Below are positions 58,053-64,000 of a stretch of DNA of 64,000 nucleotides, in pieces (positions within the stretch are counted from its first letter, which is position 1; the number at the start of each line of letters is the position of its first letter). The position numbers were made by a program, and so were the translations under genes. The stretch is from Blautia sp. (GTDB lineage Bacteria; Bacillota; Clostridia; Lachnospirales; Lachnospiraceae): the NCBI GenBank assembly GCA_022769545.1, contig JALEJS010000014.1:62001-126000 (forward strand), read 5' to 3'. The notes beneath the pieces were generated by a model that was given only the letters and a program-made list of their open reading frames with translations, searched no databases and had not been told where the DNA came from.

Positions 58053-60044
58053 TCAATAGACATCGTAGCCATAAACATCATAATCTGCATACGCATCCGA
58101 GGAATACATATCATCCATGCCACCCTCTGCAGAATAATCCATGCTCATATCTCCGTCCGCCAGGGGCTCTTCACTTCCTCCAGCCATATCTGTGTCCAGA
58201 TCCAGGCTTTCCCCATACATCTTCGCAAAGAAATGCATGGTGTCATCGTACAGAGTCTGTCTGTCCATATCACTTACATTTGACAGGATTCCGGTACCGA
58301 CACCCATTCCGTCCATGCCAAAGATATTTTTCAGCTTCTGATCCAGCAGGTTCAGCTCAGAATTGATATACATCTCCATGCCGGTCGGCACATAGCTGCC
58401 GGCTCCATCCCGGAGGATGGTATAATAAATCTCTTCCACAGACTGGGACAGCTGCATTCCTGTCGCGGCATCCAGCAGAACCGTTCCATAAACATAAGAT
58501 TCATCTCCTGCTGCCGCATTCATCATCTGCGCGGAATCGCCCTGGTACTCTCCTTCACAGAATGCCTTTGCTTTTTCAAACATGGAGCGTGACTGTTCAC
58601 TTAGCAGTGCGGTATCCATAACAACGGTTCCGGTAGAATTATTCTCCTCCGCCGGGGTCATATCCTCCGTAAAATCATAGGAATAACCATCATCCGGATT
58701 CATCTCACCGTCTGTCATGCCATAGTCGATCGGGCCATCATCTGTCAGGCCGCCGTCTCCTTCCAGGCCTCCGTCATCCACGATCTGCATATCCTCTTCC
58801 GGATACAGATCCTCCACAACCTGAGAATCATCTGCAAAGCCGCTTCCGCCGTCACCGGACATCGCATCCTCAGGATATACCTCTTCCCAGACCTGATCAT
58901 CCTCCGGCATAGTTCCGTCAGCGATCAGGGACCCGTCTTCCGCTTCCGACTCATCCCATATCTGTGTGTCATCTGCAGCACCGGTATCTACAATTTCCCC
59001 GTCATCGTTCACCATAAGCCCCCACTCCGCATCCGGGTCAATGGTCTCGTCGCTCTCATCCAGGCCGGTCATTCCGGTCTCGACTGCCAGTTCCGGATCC
59101 TGTGTGGAATCCTCCACAGCACCATCCAGGATATCACTGTCGATCTCGTCCAGAATACCGTTGTCTTCATCGTCCGGAGTCTCTTCATTCTCAGCATCGC
59201 CATTCGGAAGCACTTTCTCAATAAGATCCGAGAGCAGAGAACCGCTTTCTTCCGAATCCTCCCCCTCTTCCTGCGGAGATACATTTTCATCTACGCGCTC
59301 CAGTGTTTCCTGAACATCCTCGTATTCATAATCTTCTTCCGCAATTTCTTCCATGAGCCCGGTAATGATCTCGATTTCTGCTTCGCCGATATTCACATTG
59401 TTTTCCTGAACGATATTCACAACGACGTTATAGATATCTCCGGAATTTGTGATGTTATTCCCGATGACCTCCATTTTCGCCTGATTGATCACCTTCGTCG
59501 CCGGTTTTTTGCCGACTCTGTCCGCCAGCTTACCGGTCACAACCATCTCCTGTGTGGCGATTTTCTTTTTCGTCTCACTGAGCTTCACACCGCTGGCGGT
59601 CTCATATGCCATCTGGATACCGGTCAGTGCTCCCGTACCGGAAACCTCGAAAGGACATGCAGCCACAACCTCACAGTTTTTCACACCGGATGTAGACAAG
59701 GTGGAAGCAATCATGTTACAGGTTACCCAGTTCAGATTGGCAGTCCGCACCTTGATACCGCCTGAGCTCGTGGGATTTACATAAGCACAGCTGACCGTTC
59801 TGTTTCCGATCTGCTCCATGGGAACATAGGAACCAAGATGATTTCTCTCGTCCTGATTCGTAACCGTAATAATATTTACCTGTTGCGGAGCTTTAAAATA
59901 TTTCAGCATGGTCTGCTTCTGTGATTCACTCAGATCCGCTCCCAGTGTAACAACCCGGGTTCCGTCTGCCATGGCCGGAACCGCACTTCCCAGAACAAGG
60001 CTGGCGCTGCAGAGCAGCGCACCCAGCAATTTTGCTTTTTTCAT
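58053..60044 (-). CDS. Secreted DUF1002-like protein with long acidic low-complexity region
   Basis: Signal peptide; TLGADLSESQKQTMLKYFKAPQQVNIITVTNQDERNHLGSYVPMEQIGNRTVSCAYVNPTSSGGI; Asp/Glu-rich centre; YDVYGYDVY tail. Confidence 0.7.
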   Translation of the reverse strand: MKKAKLLGALLCSASLVLGSAVPAMADGTRVVTLGADLSESQKQTMLKYFKAPQQVNIITVTNQDERNHLGSYVPMEQIGNRTVSCAYVNPTSSGGIKVRTANLNWVTCNMIASTLSTSGVKNCEVVAACPFEVSGTGALTGIQMAYETASGVKLSETKKKIATQEMVVTGKLADRVGKKPATKVINQAKMEVIGNNITNSGDIYNVVVNIVQENNVNIGEAEIEIITGLMEEIAEEDYEYEDVQETLERVDENVSPQEEGEDSEESGSLLSDLIEKVLPNGDAENEETPDDEDNGILDEIDSDILDGAVEDSTQDPELAVETGMTGLDESDETIDPDAEWGLMVNDDGEIVDTGAADDTQIWDESEAEDGSLIADGTMPEDDQVWEEVYPEDAMSGDGGSGFADDSQVVEDLYPEEDMQIVDDGGLEGDGGLTDDGPIDYGMTDGEMNPDDGYSYDFTEDMTPAEENNSTGTVVMDTALLSEQSRSMFEKAKAFCEGEYQGDSAQMMNAAAGDESYVYGTVLLDAATGMQLSQSVEEIYYTILRDGAGSYVPTGMEMYINSELNLLDQKLKNIFGMDGMGVGTGILSNVSDMDRQTLYDDTMHFFAKMYGESLDLDTDMAGGSEEPLADGDMSMDYSAEGGMDDMYSSDAYADYDVYGYDVY

Positions 60045-60195
60045 TTTTCTCCTCCATTTCCAATGATCAAAAGTAATAAATCATTTGTATCCCAATACTT
60101 CTGTTTTCTGTTGAAGCTATTGTAACATATTTTCCCATCGGTTTGTAACCAATAATTACCTGCGCCAGTGCTTTCCGGTTCCGAAATATACCGGC

Positions 60196-60714
60196 TCAGA
60201 TATAATATACCCAGCTTTCCTTTCTGGATGCCGCCTCGGGAACAGCTCCCTGGGCATAGCCAAGCGCCACGTGGCCGATTCCTTCATAGTCTCCCTCAAT
60301 TCCCAGTCCTTTCAGGATCGCCTTTCCTTCCTCTGTCTCAAATTCCTCCTTCGCCCGATGGATCCAGCAGCTCCCCAGCCCCAGTGCATGTGCCGCCAGC
60401 ATGAGATTTCCCATAACGAGAGTCCCGTCATAGAGAGCGGTCGGATACTGTTTATCTGCCAGCACGATCAGCATACAGGGAGCACCATAAAACGGATCTG
60501 TGGAAAATCCGCCGATTTCCTGATTCATTTTCGAAATCCTGTCCCGCAGTTTCCTGTCTGTCACCGCAAGAATAATGGGTGACTGTTTTCCTCTTCCCGT
60601 CGCCGCATAGGTACCGGCTTCCAGAATCTGATCCAGAAGCTTTCGCGGCACAGGCGCGGAACTGAATTTCCGGATACTTCTTCTTGTTTTCATATTTTCC
60701 AGTATTTCATTCAT
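60196..60714 (-). CDS. Nitroreductase-family protein
   Basis: MNEILENMKTRRSIRKFSSAPVPRKLLDQILEAGTYAATGRGKQSP; AHALGLGSCWIHRAKEE. Confidence 0.9.
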   Translation of the reverse strand: MNEILENMKTRRSIRKFSSAPVPRKLLDQILEAGTYAATGRGKQSPIILAVTDRKLRDRISKMNQEIGGFSTDPFYGAPCMLIVLADKQYPTALYDGTLVMGNLMLAAHALGLGSCWIHRAKEEFETEEGKAILKGLGIEGDYEGIGHVALGYAQGAVPEAASRKESWVYYI

Positions 60715-60746
60715 GACATTACCTCCTTCTGGTTCACCTGCTGCTT

Positions 60747-61763
60747 TCAGGCATTTGTATTCCAGTATATTTTCTTCTGTTTTTCATTCAGACTCTCCAC
60801 GAATCTGCGCTTGCAGATCAGAAAATCCTCCAGATCCATCAGAATGTGATATAAAATCGCCCGGCTTTCAAATTCCTCCCGGCTCTGCGGAAGCGGCTCC
60901 TTTTTCATATCACGGAAGATTTCCATAAGACGATCCATCTGCTTTTCCGGTATGTTTTTTTCAATCACATAATCCTTCAGATACAGCATGTAATCGGCAA
61001 TCACTCCGGCCTGTGCCGGCATGGAACGGATTTTTTTCACTTCGTAATGAAGATTATGCAGAATCATACACTGCTGCAGGCGCATTTCAAAATAGTCAAT
61101 GTAATAGCCCGGATGTGAAGAAAAGGTATTGTCCTGATACTCACAGGCCTCGATGATATACTCTTTCAGCTGTCCCTCCAGCCTTCCGATATCCACCCAC
61201 ACATCTCCGCGCATGCTCTCACTGGACATATATTCCGCAATTTCTTTCAGTACTTTCTGAAGCCATTCTTCTGTCACCCGCATATACTGCATCAGATTTT
61301 TTCTGGAACCTCCGTAATCCTGAAACAGATTCAGGATCATCGCCAGTGCCGTTCCGATCACCACCAGCAGTACCTCATTCATAACAGCCCGTCTGCCAAA
61401 ATCCATACTTGTAAGGAAATGTGCACCGATCACCGCATTCACCGATATCGTGGCACCCCATCCAAGCATCTCACTGATCACGATCATGATAAAAACAAAA
61501 AGGCCATATGCCTGCCATTCGTTATTGATATTCTGAAACAGAATACCGGCAAGCGTCACTGCAATCAGCATTGTCACCAGACGGGAGACGGAAAGCTTGA
61601 CCGTTTCCCATTTCGTGGTCATCATCGTGAGCAGCGCAATGGTTCCCGCCGATATCATATGATCCAGACGGAGCATTTTTGCAATAAAAATTGCCATACT
61701 GCTCCCAATCGCAATTTTGGCCGCCTTCAGGATTCTCTTTCGGATTCTGTTTTTTTCAACCAT
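60747..61763 (-). CDS. Aromatic acid exporter/FUSC-like membrane protein
   Basis: KAAKIAIGSSMAIFIAKMLRLDHMISAGTIALLTMMTTKWETVKLSVSRLVTMLIAVTLAGILFQ. Confidence 0.75.
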   Translation of the reverse strand: MVEKNRIRKRILKAAKIAIGSSMAIFIAKMLRLDHMISAGTIALLTMMTTKWETVKLSVSRLVTMLIAVTLAGILFQNINNEWQAYGLFVFIMIVISEMLGWGATISVNAVIGAHFLTSMDFGRRAVMNEVLLVVIGTALAMILNLFQDYGGSRKNLMQYMRVTEEWLQKVLKEIAEYMSSESMRGDVWVDIGRLEGQLKEYIIEACEYQDNTFSSHPGYYIDYFEMRLQQCMILHNLHYEVKKIRSMPAQAGVIADYMLYLKDYVIEKNIPEKQMDRLMEIFRDMKKEPLPQSREEFESRAILYHILMDLEDFLICKRRFVESLNEKQKKIYWNTNA

Positions 61764-62091
61764 TCATCTCCTCCGTAATGTTTTGGCGGGACCCGGGGTC
61801 ATTCATCCACGATCGTGCAAGCACGATGCGGTTTCAGACCTTTCCCTCCTGGTATCATAATAGTATATTATCATTTCAGCATTCATTTCTCCATATGCTT
61901 TTTGCAATTTGCGCCGGCATTATCTATTTTTCATAATAATTACCCAAAAATCATTGTTTTTTCTGTACGTTTTTTCATTTTTATGTTATCATTTTAATAT
62001 TATGAGTTACCGGACAAATGAGCCTGACGTCGATTTGTCCCCTGGCTCATAAGATTAACGCGTTGACAGACACGCAGAAAGAGGTATCACT

Positions 62092-63480
62092 ATGCTCAAT
62101 GCCATTGAAAGCATCAATCGCGTCGTAAATAATTTCATCTGGGGTGTCCCTGCCATGATCTGTATCCTCGGTGTGGGGCTGATTCTGAGTTTCCGCACGG
62201 GCTTCATCCAGATCCGCAAATTCCCGTTTGCGATGAAAGCAACCATAGGACGCATGTTCAAAAAGAAAACCGCCTCGGACGGCTCCATTACTCCGTTTCA
62301 GGCAGTCTGCACGGCTCTTGCCGCAACTGTGGGAACCGGAAACATTGCCGGTGTGGCCGGTGCGATTGCCATCGGCGGTCCCGGTGCCGTATTCTGGATG
62401 TGGATATCCGCGCTTCTGGGTATGTGTACAAAATTTGCAGAGGTTACCCTGGCCGTTCATTTTCGCGAAAAAAACGAAGACGGTGATTTCGTGGGCGGAC
62501 CTATGTATTACATAAAAAACGGTCTCGGCAAAAACTGGCATTTTCTTGCCTGTCTGTTTTCCCTGTTCGGTGTGCTTACTGTTTTCGGGACCGGAAATGC
62601 CACACAGGTAAACACGATCACAACAGCTGTAAACTCTGCACTGATGAATTATCATATCATTGACGAAAGCTCTGCAAAGACTGTCAGTCTCGTAATCGGA
62701 ATCATCATTGCCGTCGCTGTCGCACTGGTATTGCTGGGCGGAATCAAGCGTATCGGCAACGTCTGTGAAAAGCTGGTTCCCTTCATGGCGGTTTTCTATG
62801 TACTGCTTGCCATCGGCGTGATCGTTCTCAATATCCAGAAGGTTCCTTCTGTATTCTATTCCATTTTCTATGGTGCCTTTCACCCGAGAGCGGTCACCGG
62901 CGGAATTGTTGGAACACTTTTTACCAGCATGAAAAAAGGTGTCTCCCGGGGAATCTTTTCCAACGAGGCCGGCCTTGGAACCGGCTCCATCGCCCACGCA
63001 TGTGCGGACACAAGAAAACCTGTCAAACAGGGACTTTTCGGTATTTTTGAAGTATTTGCGGACACGATTATCATCTGTACGCTGACCGCCCTCGTGATTC
63101 TTTGCAGCGGAACTGCCATTCAATATGGTTCCGCCGCCGGTGCGGAGCTGACCATCAGCGGTTTTACCGCCACCTACGGCAGCTGGGTATCTATCTTCAC
63201 AGCCATTGCCCTGTGTTCCTTCGCCTTTTCAACGATCCTGGGCTGGGGACTGTATGGCGCAAGATGTGCGGAATTTCTCTTTTCCAGCAAAGTCATCAAA
63301 CCCTTTATGTTCCTGTACTCACTGGTTGCCATTGTGGGCGCCACCATGGATCTTGGCCTTCTCTGGGATATCGCCGATACCTTCAACGGACTGATGGCCA
63401 TTCCCAACCTGATTGCCCTGTTCCTTCTGTCCGGAACAGCTGCACGGCTGGCCAGAGAATATTTCGCAAATCCGGATTAA
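62092..63480 (+). CDS. Sodium:alanine/amino acid symporter (AgcS family)
   Basis: FIWGVPAMICILGVGLILSFRTGFIQIRKFPFAMKATIG; TALAATVGTGNIAGVAGAIAIGGPGAVFWMWISALLGM; NEAGLGTGSIAHA. Confidence 0.93.
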   Translation: MLNAIESINRVVNNFIWGVPAMICILGVGLILSFRTGFIQIRKFPFAMKATIGRMFKKKTASDGSITPFQAVCTALAATVGTGNIAGVAGAIAIGGPGAVFWMWISALLGMCTKFAEVTLAVHFREKNEDGDFVGGPMYYIKNGLGKNWHFLACLFSLFGVLTVFGTGNATQVNTITTAVNSALMNYHIIDESSAKTVSLVIGIIIAVAVALVLLGGIKRIGNVCEKLVPFMAVFYVLLAIGVIVLNIQKVPSVFYSIFYGAFHPRAVTGGIVGTLFTSMKKGVSRGIFSNEAGLGTGSIAHACADTRKPVKQGLFGIFEVFADTIIICTLTALVILCSGTAIQYGSAAGAELTISGFTATYGSWVSIFTAIALCSFAFSTILGWGLYGARCAEFLFSSKVIKPFMFLYSLVAIVGATMDLGLLWDIADTFNGLMAIPNLIALFLLSGTAARLAREYFANPD

Positions 63481-63483
63481 CAG

Positions 63484-63532
63484 CCAAGGCGGACCGGTTT
63501 CTCTTTTACGAGAAACCTGCCCGCCTTTTTCT
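63484..63532. terminator. Terminator between convergent genes
   Basis: AAGGCGGACCGGTTTCTCTTTTACGAGAAACCTGCCCGCCTTTTT. Confidence 0.8.
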
Positions 63533-63533
63533 T

Positions 63534-64000
63534 TTACATTTTGATTTCTTTCTCATAACACCAGAAAGGCTGCTCATAAAGCCAGCACTCTCCAACCCGC
63601 TGAAAATGCAGATGGCGATAAGAACGAAGCGCCTTCTCATTGGTCTTATTCACAAGAAAATGAACGCTTTTATATCCTCTTTCTCTTAATACAGACATTC
63701 CATAAGCGATCATCTCTCTGGCAATCCCCTGATTCTGCAGCTTTGGACAGACCGCCAGCCGGGCAAGCTCCCCGCCCGGAAGAAGTTCCTGCGTCCAGCA
63801 GTCCAGCTTCTCCACCGATTCATCCTGATCGATGGAGATTGCTGCAACAATCTTATTCTTTTCATTTTTCATCACAAACAGAGATTCCCTGGACAAATCA
63901 AAATCGATTTCCTCCATCCCGGGATAGTTCTCATTCCATGGACAGTATTCCCGTCCGATCTGTGACTGATATAACTGCAGAATCTCTTCTTTTTCTTCCG
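63534..64000 (-). CDS. GNAT-family N-acetyltransferase, 5' end outside window
   Basis: LPGGELARLAVCPKLQNQGIAREMIAYGMSVLRERGYKSVHFLVNKTNEKALRSY; frame continues upstream of the track ATG as EEKEEILQLYQSQIGREYCPWNENYPG. Confidence 0.85.
   Translation of the reverse strand, partial: EEKEEILQLYQSQIGREYCPWNENYPGMEEIDFDLSRESLFVMKNEKNKIVAAISIDQDESVEKLDCWTQELLPGGELARLAVCPKLQNQGIAREMIAYGMSVLRERGYKSVHFLVNKTNEKALRSYRHLHFQRVGECWLYEQPFWCYEKEIKM

Noticed and set aside
1-64000. tRNA, rRNA or CRISPR loci
   Set aside because: None recognised by eye; a tRNAscan/Infernal run would be needed to exclude them formally.

Overview
The window looks like a low-to-mid GC Firmicutes chromosome, probably Lachnospiraceae (inferred from gene content and Shine-Dalgarno style; not verified). 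Its centre is a large minus-strand bacterial microcompartment (BMC) locus (~46.1 kb down to ~25.8 kb) for fucose/rhamnose-derived 1,2-propanediol. The locus encodes two mechanistically unrelated diol dehydratases. One is a glycyl radical enzyme with its activase, placed next to a class II (fuculose/rhamnulose-P) aldolase. The other is a complete B12-dependent PduCDE set with the PduGH reactivase and a PduO adenosyltransferase. Both appear to share one set of shell proteins, PduP, PduL, PduS, PduT, PduU, PduV and PduN. L-fucose isomerase, an AraC regulator and a plus-strand satellite pair of shell genes (one interrupted by an in-frame TAG) sit downstream. Between the satellite pair and pduO lies a decayed deoxy-sugar-acid operon whose genes carry internal deletions. 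Other features: a PTS-free galactitol/tagatose-like catabolic operon with a LacI regulator; fucU; an IS110/IS1111-type element with terminal inverted repeats and a long 3' noncoding end (bridge/seekRNA candidate); a cobalamin riboswitch upstream of a small Cys-rich protein gene; a ~290-nt imperfect palindrome; and ordinary cell-wall and housekeeping genes. All calls come from reading the sequence and the supplied ORF translations; no database search was run.
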